Shown here piece after piece: positions 1 to 11,415 of a stretch of 64,000 nucleotides of DNA. Made by a program: the position numbers and the translations under genes. The notes under the pieces were generated by a model. That model saw only the letters and a list, made by a program, of their open reading frames with translations, was not told where the DNA came from and did not search any database. Every line of letters begins with the position of its first letter. Position 1 is the first letter of the stretch. Origin of the DNA: Rhizomucor pusillus (lineage: Eukaryota; Mucoromycota; Mucoromycetes; Mucorales; Lichtheimiaceae); contig FWWN02000211.1 of the NCBI GenBank assembly GCA_900175165.2, forward strand, positions 65,397-129,396, given 5' to 3'.

Positions 1-3000
1 TGATCATTAATAGGTCGCACAGATCTAAATACGTTATCGCAGGGTCTGTCCAACACTGTAGGTGTCTCGACAGCTCATACAACACCCTACTCTGCTGCAG
101 GCGGCAATAGAATGTTTGGGAACTCCTCTATGCCATCACTTGTTAGTCATCCACAAAAGCAACCACACGAATACGATTCGCGAGCTCAACACCCTCTCGA
201 TACGCAAGCCATGGATGATTATTTCCCGCACCATGTACCCGTTTCTCAAACATTTGTGCATGGAGTCTATGATGAGCGACGAAAACCGCCAATCTTGCAG
301 TCTCATAGGAAGGCGAAAGAACGTGAGAAATCAGATAGCAGCGTACTTACTACGGGCAGTCGGCACGATGACGTACATAGGCCCAAGGAAAGCATGGATC
401 GTAAGTGAGAAAGCTTTTGCAATGAAAAATTGGATGTTTTTTGCTTACAGTCTGCCAAAGTTACGGTTGATCAGGACTTTGGAAGCATGGATGAGATTTT
501 GAATCCTGAATATCGACATCTTGCAAATGGATATATACAGGTAATTGCAGAAACTGGAGAGGCGCAATTTCTTTAAATAACACTGGGTAAATTAGCCACG
601 CACACCAGTGCAGGATATTGCTGAGCAATGGGCGCCACCTGATAGCTGGGGTGTACAACCTGCAGAAGGCTCAAATACTCCTGAGGTTCCTCCATCTATT
701 ATGGATGATGACCCTATGGATTACGATGAATATTCAGTGATGGAACCAGAAAAATACAATGGTCCCAAACGAAACGTAGGTTACACAAAGTTCTGCAATC
801 TATGCATTGTTAATTCAGTCTCCTTCCAGTATTGCATACGCATTTTTCGATCCGATGGTACATTTGCAACTTTGCAACTTCCATTGACGACGACTGCAGG
901 AGAAATCGTTCAAAAGCTTGCAAGCAAGTTCTTTATGCGGAAAGAAATTGGTCAATTATGCCTCAGGTTGAAACGCAGGAATCTCGGTGCGTAAAAGTTA
1001 TGTGTTGAGACGCTTAAACACAGGAGTCTTACAAGCTTTTAGAACGAGTTTTACAGCCTTGGGAGAGGCCATTGCAGATTCAAAAAACCCTACTTGAGCA
1101 CATGGGCTACACGGAGCAGGACAACATCGCCGATGTGGGACGAGAGGATAATTCATATTTGCTGCGATTTGTGTTTGGACTCGATACAGCACAAATGCTT
1201 CCAAAAGAGATTGAATATGGCAACAACAAGCAACATATTGATTTGCAGGCACGCAACCTTCCCACAGTACCCGTGTTTCTTTACGATCAAGCAGCGAGTA
1301 TTATCTCGCTGGATTTATCGAAAAATTTGCACATGGACATACCCGTCGATTTCCTTCGCAATTGTCGACAATTGAAGCAACTATGGCTCGCAGATAATGA
1401 ATACACTGCAATACCCCCATCTGTTCATCATGTCTCTGGACTTGAACATCTCAACATATCCGGAAATCGCCTGCGTGACTTGCAGCATGCTCGACTTGAC
1501 AAGATACCTGGATTGAAAACAATGCGTGCATATAACAATCGACTGGAGAAACTCCCAAATTCATTCGCGATCTTTAAACAGATGACAATGCTTTCGATTG
1601 CCAACAATAATTTTACCTCGTTTCCTGACGTCATTTGTGAAATGGTTTCACTGACGCATCTGGATGTCAGCTTCAACAAGATTGATGCCTTTCCGGATGA
1701 AATTAGCAACCTTAAAAACCTTACCCGGCTTTTTGCAATTGCTAATCGATTTGCGGGTAGTTTACCACATAGCTTTGCACAGTTGGAAAACCTTCGTGAG
1801 CTGGATATTCGGCAAAACTCGATCAACGATCTCGATGTATTATGTCGCCTGCCTCGACTCGAAATCTTGTATGTCGGTTACAATGCTGTAAGCATTGTCG
1901 GTTGCGAATTTAAATCTCTGCGGCAGCTCAAAATGACCAAGAATCATCTAACGCAATTCAACCTGGGAGTTTGCCGCAGATCGTCTGAAGAACCGCCAGC
2001 AATCCACAGCAACGTTCCTGCATCTATATCCGTCCGCCCAGAAAGCAGTATGTTAACAGAACTCGATCTATCTAGCTGTATGCTGTCGTCGCTGCCAGAT
2101 GATGTATTTTTGGCTGTTCCGAACCTTGAGGAGTTGATCTTAGACAGCAACACGCTTAATTCCATCCCTGCAAGCATCGGTACTTTACGGAAGCTGGTGC
2201 GATTATCGCTCCAAAACAACTTTTTGGATAGTCTTCCAAGCGAGATATCAAACTTAACCGAGCTCAAAATTCTGGATGCACAGAAAAATAACCTCAAAAT
2301 GCTGCCCAACGAAATTTGGCTATGTCCATCATTGCAGACTCTCAATTGCTCTTCTAATCTCCTCGAGGCGTTTCCAAAACCTTGTGCTGCGCCGAATATC
2401 TCTCTTCATCTCCCAGGAGCCGCCTCTGACAGCGCTTTAGCGTCCGTTATGGGTGGCGTTGTGCCGGATAAAATGATACCAACGACTCTTGGTGGGCATG
2501 CTGGTCAAGGCATAGTACCTGGCAACCGTCCTTTGCCTGATGGAGACAGCACACATAGCAACCGGTCCATGGATGACTCTACAACAGTCAGCGGTAACAG
2601 CGGCCTGCAATCCCCACCTAATTTTAATCCGCCATCCTTTTTCGCCAGCCCAAGAAACCATCCTCCACCATTGTCTCTATCCTTGCGAAGACTTTTCCTT
2701 GGCGATAATAGATTAACCAACGAAATCTGGTCACCATTGATGCTGTTTCTGGAACTACGGACGCTAAACCTGTCTTTCAATGATCTCGACGAGATCCCGC
2801 CAGAACATCTCTGCCACCAACATCTTTATGAACTGTATCTATCCGGTAACCATTTGACTTCGTTGCCGGCGGATGATATCGAGAAGCTGAGCTACTTGCG
2901 TGTTCTGGCGGTAAATGGAAACAAGCTTCAGACACTTCCTGCTGAAATTGGCAAACTACGGAAGCTTCTGGTGCTGGATGTCGGCAACAATGTGCTCAAG

Positions 3001-5741
3001 TACAATATTTCCAACTGGCCGTATGATTGGAACTGGAACTGGAACTTGGGCTTAAAGTTCCTTAATCTATCGGGTAACAAGAGATTAGAGATCAAGAAGA
3101 CGCACCCGGAGACCCATGCACCTGGGGAGAAGGATTTGGCAGACTTTAGCGCTTTGACCCGACTTCGTATGCTTGGCTTAATGGATGTTACGATCCTTGG
3201 TGTTTCTATACCCGAGGAATCTCCTGATCGGCGAGTACGTACATCTCCATCCGAGGTCAACAACATGGGATACGGCGTAGCCGACTGGATTGGCACAAAC
3301 GAGCATTTAGCCACGTGGGATCTGGTTATGCCACGTTTTCGGAATAAGGACGACGAGTGTATTTTTGGTTTATTCGATGGATGCAAGAGCACACGATTTG
3401 GTAGCAAGCTGACAAAGTATTTGAATGATCACCTCACATACCATGTCATGAACGAACTTCGCAAGAACAAGCAAGACGACACTGTTGTAACCGCTCTCCG
3501 TCGAGCATTCCTTTCCTTAGAAAAGGGACTCGGTGTCAGCGTTAGCGAAGACATCGATACTGGTGCTTCCGCCGTCGTGTGCTACATAGCCGGTACTAAG
3601 CTGTATGTTGCCAATGTCGGTGATGCCATGGCAGTTATATCAAGAAACAATGGGCAAGCGTTCGAAATCACAAACAAACATATTGCTATCAATCCAAGCG
3701 AAATTTCTCGTATACGAGCTGCAGGCGGCTTCGTCTCTAATTCTGGCAAAGTCAACGGCGAACTAGTCGTCTCTCGAGGATTTGGATACTTTGACCTTGT
3801 GCCCATTGTAAACGCCAATCCGTACATTGCAAGCATGGACTTGACAGAAAACGACGAATTTGTTATCATGGCATCCCGTGGTCTATGGGAAAGGATGAAT
3901 TATCAAACTGCAGTGGACATTGCACGCACCGAAAAGGACGATTTCATGGCAGCTGCTCAGAAGCTGCGCGATTTTGCTATTACATACGGCGCAGAGAAAG
4001 ACCTTATGGTGATGGTGATAGGAGTTGGTGACCTATTTGACAAACGTGATAAACGGTTCCGCTGGAGACCAGGAAGGGCGACTGCAACCGCGGAAGCAGG
4101 CATTCTATTAGATGATGTTTCTCTTGGAACAGGTGGCATGCTGGTGGGCAAGAACAAACGTCGTGTAAAAGAGGAAGCGCCTGGTGATTCGGTAAGTTGA
4201 TTATCTTTGCGGAAATTGTCTAGGTGCTCTTAATAACTCATTCATATTCATTGATTGTATTAGACATTGGCACGCCTGGACAGGGAAGTGCCACCGCCAA
4301 TTAATCAAGTCGTGCTAGTCTTTACGGATATCAAGAGCTCCACGATGCTGTGGGAAACTCAACCAGAAAATATGCGTTCTGCGATCAAGATTCACGATGC
4401 TGTTATGCGCCGAACTTTACGAAATGTGGGTGGATATGAAGTCAAAACCGAAGGCGACGCCTTTATGGTGTGTTTCCAAAACATTGTATCTGCTCTTTTG
4501 TGGTGCTTTACGGTGCAGCTTCAGCTCTTGGAAGCGGACTGGCCGGCAGGCATTCTAGCAACTGAGGAGGGACGCGAGATTGAAAAGGATGGAACTGTCA
4601 TTTATCGAGGTCTTTCTGTCCGTATGGGTGTCCATTACGGTACTCCTGTTTTTGAACGCAATCCAATCACGAAGCGAATGGATTACTTTGGGCCAGTTGT
4701 GAACAAAGCAAGTCGTATCTGTAATGCGGCAGACGGTGGGCAAATTTGTGTCTCTTCAGATGTAGTGGCTGCACTACGCAATATACCTGGAATGTTGGAC
4801 GATAGTGCGGCTGCAACAGATGAACTCAGTACTTCAGTCAGCACTTACCTGCTAAGCCGGGATATTCAGCAGCTCAAAAGCCTTGGTTTCCAGGTTGTCG
4901 AACTTGGAATGCGAAAACTGAAGGGACTAGAGACACCAGAGATGCTGAGTCTCGTATTTCCCAAAAAACTGGCCGGTCGTATGGAAATGGAAGAACGATT
5001 GCCGATATTGGACGAGCAGGCATCTGGTCTGATGAAATCTACTCCCGGTTCTCCACGCTTAACGACAGCCGATACATCCTTAGCCACCTCACCTAGAATG
5101 GGCCCTGACATGTCGCTTGAACCATCACGAGTACCAACACCTACTGAAGATATCGAAGTAGTGGAAACACCAGCAAATGAAAAACAGGAACCATTGGGTA
5201 TGCAAGATGTTGGGCGATTAGAGCCTGCCAAGCCAGCGCAACATGCTATCGATCCTGCTCTTGTCAATTCCCTTTGTAGTTTAGCAATTCGCTTGGAAAG
5301 ATTAACTACAGGCCATACAATGGCAAGATCGCCTGCTCAACAGGGTGTTCGTCTATCACCCCGTCAAGGATATACAGCGACTGTGTTTACAGACACTTCA
5401 TCAAGCGAGTACGCGTCTATCGGTCAATTGATGGAGCATCATATTATGAACAATGCGTCAGACGAGGAATTAGTGATTCTAATGGAGAATTTTGTTACCC
5501 GCATCGAGGCAAGTGGATATGATTGCAATCGTAGTGAATGATATAATTGACTTTTGAGTAGAATGCCGCATCATCCCTCTATTTGAACAAGGTTGGACGT
5601 TTTGCTAACGTTTTGGAAAAGCTTGGTGAAGCTATTGAAGTGGATCCCATGCATATATTACGTGCATTGCAAATGTTTTCTGAAGTTGCTGGGCTGGCGG
5701 ATATGCCTACTAGTTTGGCTGCTTCACCACATCGCTCTTAA
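1..5741 (+). CDS. CYR1: Adenylate cyclase (Ras-associating, LRR, PP2C-like, class III cyclase), 5' partial
   Basis: Makes cAMP from ATP at the membrane as the Ras/G-protein output that activates PKA. Exons fitting in phase: 4-400, 461-540, 614-775, 830-986, 1043-4191, 4264-5508, 5592-5741; the true start lies upstream of the window. About 1,779 residues are visible. In order: a low-complexity N-terminus, a Ras-association domain around residues 213-265 (IRIFRSDGTFATLQLP), many leucine-rich repeats (about 330-945), a PP2C-like domain (about 1010-1265), then the class III catalytic domain beginning VVLVFTDIKSSTMLWE (about 1327-1550). The PP2C metal-binding FDGH is FDGC here, so phosphatase activity is doubtful. 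The last intron (5509-5591) is GC-AG; without it the protein stops early at 5541 and loses about 50 residues, including EKLGEAIEVDP. This domain order is diagnostic of fungal adenylate cyclase. Confidence 0.95.
5509..5591 (+). other. GC-AG intron in adenylate cyclase
   Basis: Donor GCAAGT follows a complete GAG codon, and the acceptor ends AACAAG. Splicing restores an open frame to a TAA at 5739-5741. No GT donor nearby keeps the phase. Confidence 0.8.
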
Positions 5742-6694
5742 CGCAGATAACGACTCAAAAGTAACCTCTCTATTTCAGCCATTATCCTTGCATTCATCTC
5801 CTCATTTCTGTCATCCTTTTCTTCATCACATCCACATCTTCTATGCATACTTGCTTTTTTATTTTTGTTGCAATAATGATCAATACTCAGCGTGAACTTT
5901 CAAACTAAAGTGATGTAGTTTTTGACCCTCTATTCTTTCGAAATGAGTATGTAAACTTCGGGATGGGTGTCTGTATCAATCTTATTCCCTTTTGTATTTC
6001 TATCAATCCAGAGGATGTCTATATAGGGAAGGTCATCGGTTCCTTATTTGATCATGTCAATACATAACAGACTGTTGCTATTATAAAGATTCCGCTCAGA
6101 AGGAACATATCGGAACCAGATCTTCTGTTCTTGCCAATATCATGGACACTCTGAGCAAGCATGCTATGAAGGATAACGAAAGGATCCATTAGGCCATTGA
6201 GAGTCGAGGTTATCGTTGCGTGTGCTTGACACCATACTCGCCTTTCCTCTATCGTATTCGGGGACTTCTGTCCCAAGGTCTAAGCTAGAAAGTTCTTTTA
6301 AGTTTATGCCGTGAGCTACTGAAGCTTACATATCTGATTTGCTAGGTCTTTGCAGGAGCGAGTTAAGCACCAGGACCAGTTGACATCTCGTATTACTAAG
6401 GCGGCCAAGTTGGTAACAAGGAAGATTGCAGCAAATGGATATACCATGCAGGATCTTTTTTTCCAAACTTGCCACAATAGGCTCATTCCTTTCTCTTCTT
6501 GCTCCTGGACTCTTTCTTATTTTATACAAACATAATGAGGAAATAATAACAGGGAACCTGAAACTCTCAGAAGTGACACCATGGATTGGTCTTGTGATCA
6601 AGGTCCCAACGAAAAAAAAAAAAAAAAAGTTGTAAGTCTGGTTGTCAGGAACAAACCTGGGAGAAACAGAAAAACTTGAAAAAAAGCTGGCTTT
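5742..6694. other. Intergenic region between cyclase and FRAY-type kinase
   Basis: No gene could be established. It holds a T/C-rich stretch around 5780-5880, compatible with the cyclase 3' end, and a pure A-run at about 6612-6628. Two fragments look faintly coding. On the minus strand, 6052-6276 ends in a hydrophobic stretch (MFLLSGIFIIATVCYVL) like a tail anchor. On the plus strand, about 6350-6535 reads RVKHQDQLTSRITKAAKLV. Neither gives a complete phased gene. They may be 5' untranslated sequence of the kinase or relics. Confidence 0.4.
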
Positions 6695-9048
6695 ATGGCT
6701 CAGTCTCCCATGCAGAACTCCTTGGCAATCCTCAAGGGCTCTCCAGCCAGCAACTCTGTCCCCTTCCCGGAACCTTCTACCTCCGCATCCTCTCGCCGCT
6801 CCAGATCCGGCAGCTTCATGTGGCAAAGCAACTTTACGCGACAAGCATCGGATGCTCGACGTTCATCCGACACCGAGTCGGCTCCTCTCCAAGCAGCTGC
6901 TAACATGTCTACGAGCTCGCTGTTATCTGAGACGAACTGGGCAAATAAGCTCGAAGACTTTGACGTAAAGAAGCCTATCGGCTACGGCTCGTCAGCCGTA
7001 GTGTACCGCGCTATTTTCAAGCCATTGAACAAGCCTGTGGCGCTGAAGATGATTGACCTGGATTTATTCGAACGTAACCAAATTGACGAATTACGGGCAA
7101 GTGCGACAACTATACTTCTATTTGAAAGAGAGCCAATATGCTAACGATTAAAGTTATTAATAACAGCGAGAAACCGCATTGATGGCACTTTCAAAGCATC
7201 CGAATGTACTGCGTGTCTACGGGTCGTTTGTGAATGGATCTAAACTCTATATTGTCACACCATACTTGTCAGCAGGTAAAAATTTCGTATATTGCTCCTG
7301 GACGCAATGCCGCTGAACACGGATATTTGTACCTACTAGGCTCTTGCTTGGACATAATGAAAACTGGATTTCCTCAAGGCTTTGAAGAATACACCATTGC
7401 AACGATTCTGAAGCAAGCTTTGGAGGGCTTAGCATATCTGCACAAGAATGGACATATCCATCGAGATGTCAAGGCAGGGAATCTCCTGATGGATGATCAA
7501 GGTGCTGTCCTGCTAGCTGATTTTGGTGTCTCAAGCTCACTTTCGGAGAAGGGTGATGTCCGCAAGACATTTGTGGGAACTGTATGTTTCTGTGTGTGGA
7601 AGTGAAAAGGGGAAAATGACGTGGGAGTTGTTTTGTTTGCTTTTCTCACAAACAGACTAGCCATGTTGGATGGCGCCCGAAGTCATGGAACAAGCTGGCT
7701 ATGATTTCAAGGCGGACATTTGGAGTTTTGGTATCACCGCTTTGGAGCTAGCTACTGGTCACGCACCGTTTGCAAAGTATCCTCCAATGAAGGCATGCAG
7801 ATTTTCAAAACAGAAAAATCTTAATAGGTTTATTGTTGCTAACATTGGATCGCTAGGTTCTCATGATGACTTTATCGAATGATCCCCCGACACTCGACAG
7901 AGAAGCAACAGTGCACAAATATAGCAAAGTGTTCAAAGAAATGATTGATATATGCCTGCAAAAAGATCCCCAGAAGCGACCTACAGCCGAAAAATTATTG
8001 AGTCATCCCTTCTTCAAGCAAGCAAAGAAGAAGGAGTATCTCACTAAATCTGTCCTGGCGCATGTTCCCCCTCTTGATCAACGACCGCACAAGAAGGTCC
8101 CGCAACGTCATATCTCATTTGAGACCACAGAGCAAGCATGGGATTTCGAAAGCGACAACGAGGATGCTCCTCAACCCAAGCGACATATTTCGTTCGGCGA
8201 CGTTATCATACGCTCTTCGGACAAAAAGCCTTCACGATTTCTGGCAGCAGAGGAGTCAGGCGAAGAAGTGAGAAAGGGGAGATTTAGCATAGCGTCGGAT
8301 GATACTCCTTCACCGATACCATTAACGCGCGTAGGCTCTGAACAACGGAAATCACGCTTTGAAATATCAGACGGTACGTCACTATCTAGAGAGGATTCCA
8401 TGTCATCCTCTGGTCTCTCGCGGAACAACTCTACCACGAGCCCGAAACCCAGCCGCTTTGCCGTCGACCACGGTGAGAACAGGAAGAAAGGCCGTTTTGA
8501 ATTGAGCGGAGGAAACATAGATGGTTAGCACAAATTGCATGTGCATGATTTCAAGACAATTCGCTCACATGCCTATTATAATATACATTAGCTCAGCACC
8601 TAGTAGAACCATCGCCTATTTCATCGGTTTCTGGATCACCGAGTATATCGCCTCAAACATCTTTATCCCGCGATGAAGATCCGTCACAAACCCTGATGCT
8701 TCAGATGGAAGCATTTTTAAGGACGAATGAATTACAACGACAGTTGATACAAGATATGCTAGCTCATGCACGGAAAGACGATACCTCCTCTTCTAGTACC
8801 TCGAACGACGCTACCGCCACGCTGGTAAGCTATAAGAGCAAAATATATAACCACCTGCGAAACAACTGGAAATTCAATCGACTTTGTTTTACTTTTAGGA
8901 TCACTTGAGACAACTCCTGAATGAATCCGATCGTGAACGCGAGAGACTCGCACGTGACAATGAAGCATTGAAAAAAGAAATCGAACAATTGCGCCGCAAT
9001 CTTTATTATACCAATATCCATCCCACCGAAATTTCAGACAAACAATGA
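6695..9048 (+). CDS. Ste20-group Ser/Thr kinase of the FRAY/OSR1-SPAK type
   Basis: Phosphorylates protein substrates; animal relatives OSR1/SPAK act in osmotic and ion-transport signalling, but the fungal role is not inferable. Exons 6695-7096, 7167-7275, 7340-7581, 7661-7792, 7857-8523, 8592-8824, 8899-9048 give 644 residues. The N-terminal ~70 residues are Ser-rich. The kinase domain starts [20 protein letters not shown] (Gly loop), has the VALKM lysine, [10 protein letters not shown] catalytic loop, ADFGVSS, T-loop TFVGTPCWMAPE, and the family-typical YPPMKVLMMTL after subdomain IX. The tail lacks a recognisable CCT domain but carries five RF-x-[VIL] copies (RFLA, RFSI, RFEI, RFAV, RFEL), plus RHISF twice, then a C-terminal coiled coil. 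Two introns (7097-7166 and 7793-7856) are GC-AG. ATG at 6695 is the first in-frame start; ATG at 6905 is an alternative. Confidence 0.9.
7097..7166 (+). other. GC-AG intron 1 of the FRAY-type kinase
   Basis: Donor GCAAGT after a complete CGG codon, acceptor AACAG, branch-like GCTAACG. Phase 0 joining produces ELR followed by [16 protein letters not shown], the expected family sequence. Confidence 0.85.
7793..7856 (+). other. GC-AG intron 4 of the FRAY-type kinase
   Basis: Donor GCATGC after a complete AAG codon, branch-like GCTAAC, acceptor GCTAG. Joining gives YPPMK followed by [11 protein letters not shown], matching OSR1/SPAK kinases. The only nearby GT donor (about 7828) creates an immediate stop after splicing. 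Confidence 0.75.
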
Positions 9049-9115
9049 TAGAATAAAAAAAAGGAATCTGGATGCACAGGAGGAAGGACTAGTATCTTAT
9101 TGTGTTACATGATCA

Positions 9116-10528
9116 TCATTTGTTACAGTCAGTGTCATCGTCGGGCAGCGCGCGTTTACCAACGGCGTGCACAGGTTCTGCAGTTAGCAAATACCCGTAA
9201 TTGACTTTGCCTTGAACAACTAACTTTTTGCTTTCATCAAGTGCATGGCGGTCCCAATCCCAATCGTTGTATCTGAATGCATACTGCACAGATGAAGGCC
9301 GATAATACAACGGCAAGACATATTCGCGTTTGGTGTACGTTTCTTGATCGTCATCGGATATCGGGCATACAACGACCTTCAACGCGAATCCTCGTACCCA
9401 GGATGGCTGAGACATGCCGACTACTTTGACCTTTACTCGAGATCCCAATCCTCCCAAAGGTACTTTGTTTTTGCTGATCACGCCAGTATCCAAAATCACT
9501 CTGTCTCCGAAGAATTCTGGTCGCTCGGCATACCGACGCCATTCCGGATATTTAGAATCTTGACGCCGTATTGACTTTTTGTAAGTCTCGTCAAAAACGT
9601 CTCGTATCTGTTTGATTGCTTCTTCTGACAAGGCAATTATCGTGGTATCAGCGACGGGTGAAAGTTGGTAGCAGCAGAGGCATGCATTGGGAGACTGTCT
9701 GACACGATTATTGTGATGGTGGCATGCTTTGTCTTCCGTCTTTGCCCTGTATCGCAGCACCGCCTTGTTGTGCGTCTCTAGTATACAGTGTACTACTTGC
9801 TTCTCCCAGGATGAATTGTATCTTGGTCTCACAGCTGGTACATGATAGACCTTGTATGATGCCAGCTTGAGCTTCCCTAAAAAGGCTTGGAATTTTTTAA
9901 CGTGGGGCAGCCGATCGTCCCACATATTAATGGTCTTCAGCGACGGAACGACGTTCAACATATGCAGGATGAAAGCGTTTTTAAAATCCATGGTTGATTT
10001 GAAAACGGAGGGTTGGGTATTGTAGCGATGATGAATGTCGGGCATATCGGCAAGCTCCGGGTCAGGTCGTAAGCATACCATGTCAAAGTTGAGTTGTTTG
10101 GCGGAGAGCATGTCGGGTATGATGCGGTGGAAAGGATGGTATCGTCGTCCGGTCAGCACGACCGTCAATGAGTCCGGATCGCCGAGTGATTTTCGAGCTC
10201 TTTCAACAATATCTTCATTCCAGTAACCATTCCAAGCTGTCTTTTCCAGATCGGCTTTGGATCCAAGCTCGAGACTACGAATGTCACGCCACCAGCCGGG
10301 TCCAAGGAGATTCTCAGTCGTCACTGCGTTGACAAGGGCTGGATGCCATATAGTTGGACTGAGAAGTGGCGAGAGAAAGAGCGTCGAGTCAAAGTCGAAG
10401 ATATCGAGCTTCGTCGGACGACGACGCGATTTGCTCAATTGCTGTGCAAATGGAGATGCAAGGTATTGTCGCTCTAATATACTCTGTTCCAGGGCTTTAT
10501 TAAACAATGGCCTCCACCGGAAGGTCAT
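9116..10528 (-). CDS. HAD-superfamily 'Swiss Army Knife RNA repair-like' protein
   Basis: Single-exon protein of 470 residues. The N-terminal part has the HAD motif I as DIFDFDSTLFLSP at about residues 42-54, a later TVVLTGRRYHPF and a WDDRLPHVKKF segment. These match the fungal family named after Swiss Army Knife RNA repair-like HAD domains (Pfam HAD_SAK). The DFDST nucleophile and acid positions are present, so hydrolase activity is plausible, but the natural substrate is unknown. The second half, after a Cys/His-containing patch (about 275-295), is a separate region without a name I can give. The start at 10528 is the first ATG. The stop lies only about 70 bases beyond the kinase stop, so the two genes are tightly convergent. 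Confidence 0.75.
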   Translation of the reverse strand: MTFRWRPLFNKALEQSILERQYLASPFAQQLSKSRRRPTKLDIFDFDSTLFLSPLLSPTIWHPALVNAVTTENLLGPGWWRDIRSLELGSKADLEKTAWNGYWNEDIVERARKSLGDPDSLTVVLTGRRYHPFHRIIPDMLSAKQLNFDMVCLRPDPELADMPDIHHRYNTQPSVFKSTMDFKNAFILHMLNVVPSLKTINMWDDRLPHVKKFQAFLGKLKLASYKVYHVPAVRPRYNSSWEKQVVHCILETHNKAVLRYRAKTEDKACHHHNNRVRQSPNACLCCYQLSPVADTTIIALSEEAIKQIRDVFDETYKKSIRRQDSKYPEWRRYAERPEFFGDRVILDTGVISKNKVPLGGLGSRVKVKVVGMSQPSWVRGFALKVVVCPISDDDQETYTKREYVLPLYYRPSSVQYAFRYNDWDWDRHALDESKKLVVQGKVNYGYLLTAEPVHAVGKRALPDDDTDCNK

Positions 10529-10637
10529 TTCTTGTTTTCTACCTTTTCGATTTCACAGACGTCATTGTATACAGTTTTCATCCTTTTGATCAAGGTGAAA
10601 TGGGGAAAGAAGGTTTTTGTTGCAACCTGTCTGGACT

Positions 10638-11415
10638 TTAAACGTCATGATATTCTTTGATGGTGAACCGTCCTCGAATGCCTTTTTTGTTGATGAATAG
10701 AAATTCACGCAGATCGTTCTTAAGAGTGACTTCCTGGCTTGGTAATTTGCGATCGTCTCTCAGATCCTTCTCAGGTTGAATAACCTTGACATCTAGCTTA
10801 TAAAGGTATGGTGCCAAGAAAGGGATTGGTTTGTCGGTGACCAGGATAAGCTGGATGACAGATCAAATGTTATGAGCAAATTAAACAATGCAGCCAACTC
10901 TAATCTTTTTCTTACATTGACGTATTGGAAACCAGGTTTGTGTGGATATGGAATACCTGGAGACACCATCACCTAATAGTCTGCGGATTAAGGATATAGT
11001 CTTGCTGACCAAAACTTTCCTAGCGTATACTTCTTACCTGCTGAACCTTTTTCAAATCAAACTGGGTGTCGAGTTCTAGCCGATTGACTGCTCGAGCCTT
11101 TCTCTCATCGAAATTCGGAACCACACCGCAGTTGATCAACTATGGAAGCACGTTTCAGACCTAGTTCGCATTGGGGTTTGGCATCTCTTTGTATCATCTT
11201 CTTGCCTTTAATGGTATAACCAGTGCACCTGTGCTTCTTATACGGTTCTGTCCAGGCGCTTTTCAGTCTTCTACTATAGCACGAAGCTTTTTACATAAAA
11301 TAACAACACATACGCGTTCTTTGTCGATCTGTTCCTGAATCCAGTCCTTGGCACAGACGTCGATTTGCTCTTCTGGGACAGGATCTTGCAGCTGCAATTC
11401 GCCGTTGTCGGCCAT
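10638..11415 (-). CDS. Uncharacterised protein of 157 residues, four exons
   Basis: Not recognised. Exons on the minus strand are 11314-11415, 11038-11139, 10916-10972 and 10638-10850. Every junction is phase 0 with GT-AG borders, and the joined frame runs from ATG at 11415 to TAA at 10638. The N-terminus is acidic (MADNGELQLQDPVPEEQ). The middle holds VMVSPGIPYPHKPGF, and the C-terminus LVTDKPIPFLAPYLYKLDV and GIRGRFTIKEYHDV. There is no signal peptide or membrane segment, so a soluble protein is expected. The first intron (11140-11313) is 174 bases, more than twice most introns here. Clean phase and codon structure argue for a real gene. Function cannot be assigned. Confidence 0.65.
11140..11313 (-). 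other. Long first intron of the uncharacterised gene, possible snoRNA host
   Basis: At 174 bases this is an outlier. On the minus strand it contains ATGATAC, a partial match to box C (RUGAUGA), and downstream TCTGAAA, which contains the box D core CUGA. A short terminal stem is not convincing. Alternatively it contains an unrecognised small exon. Confidence 0.2.
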
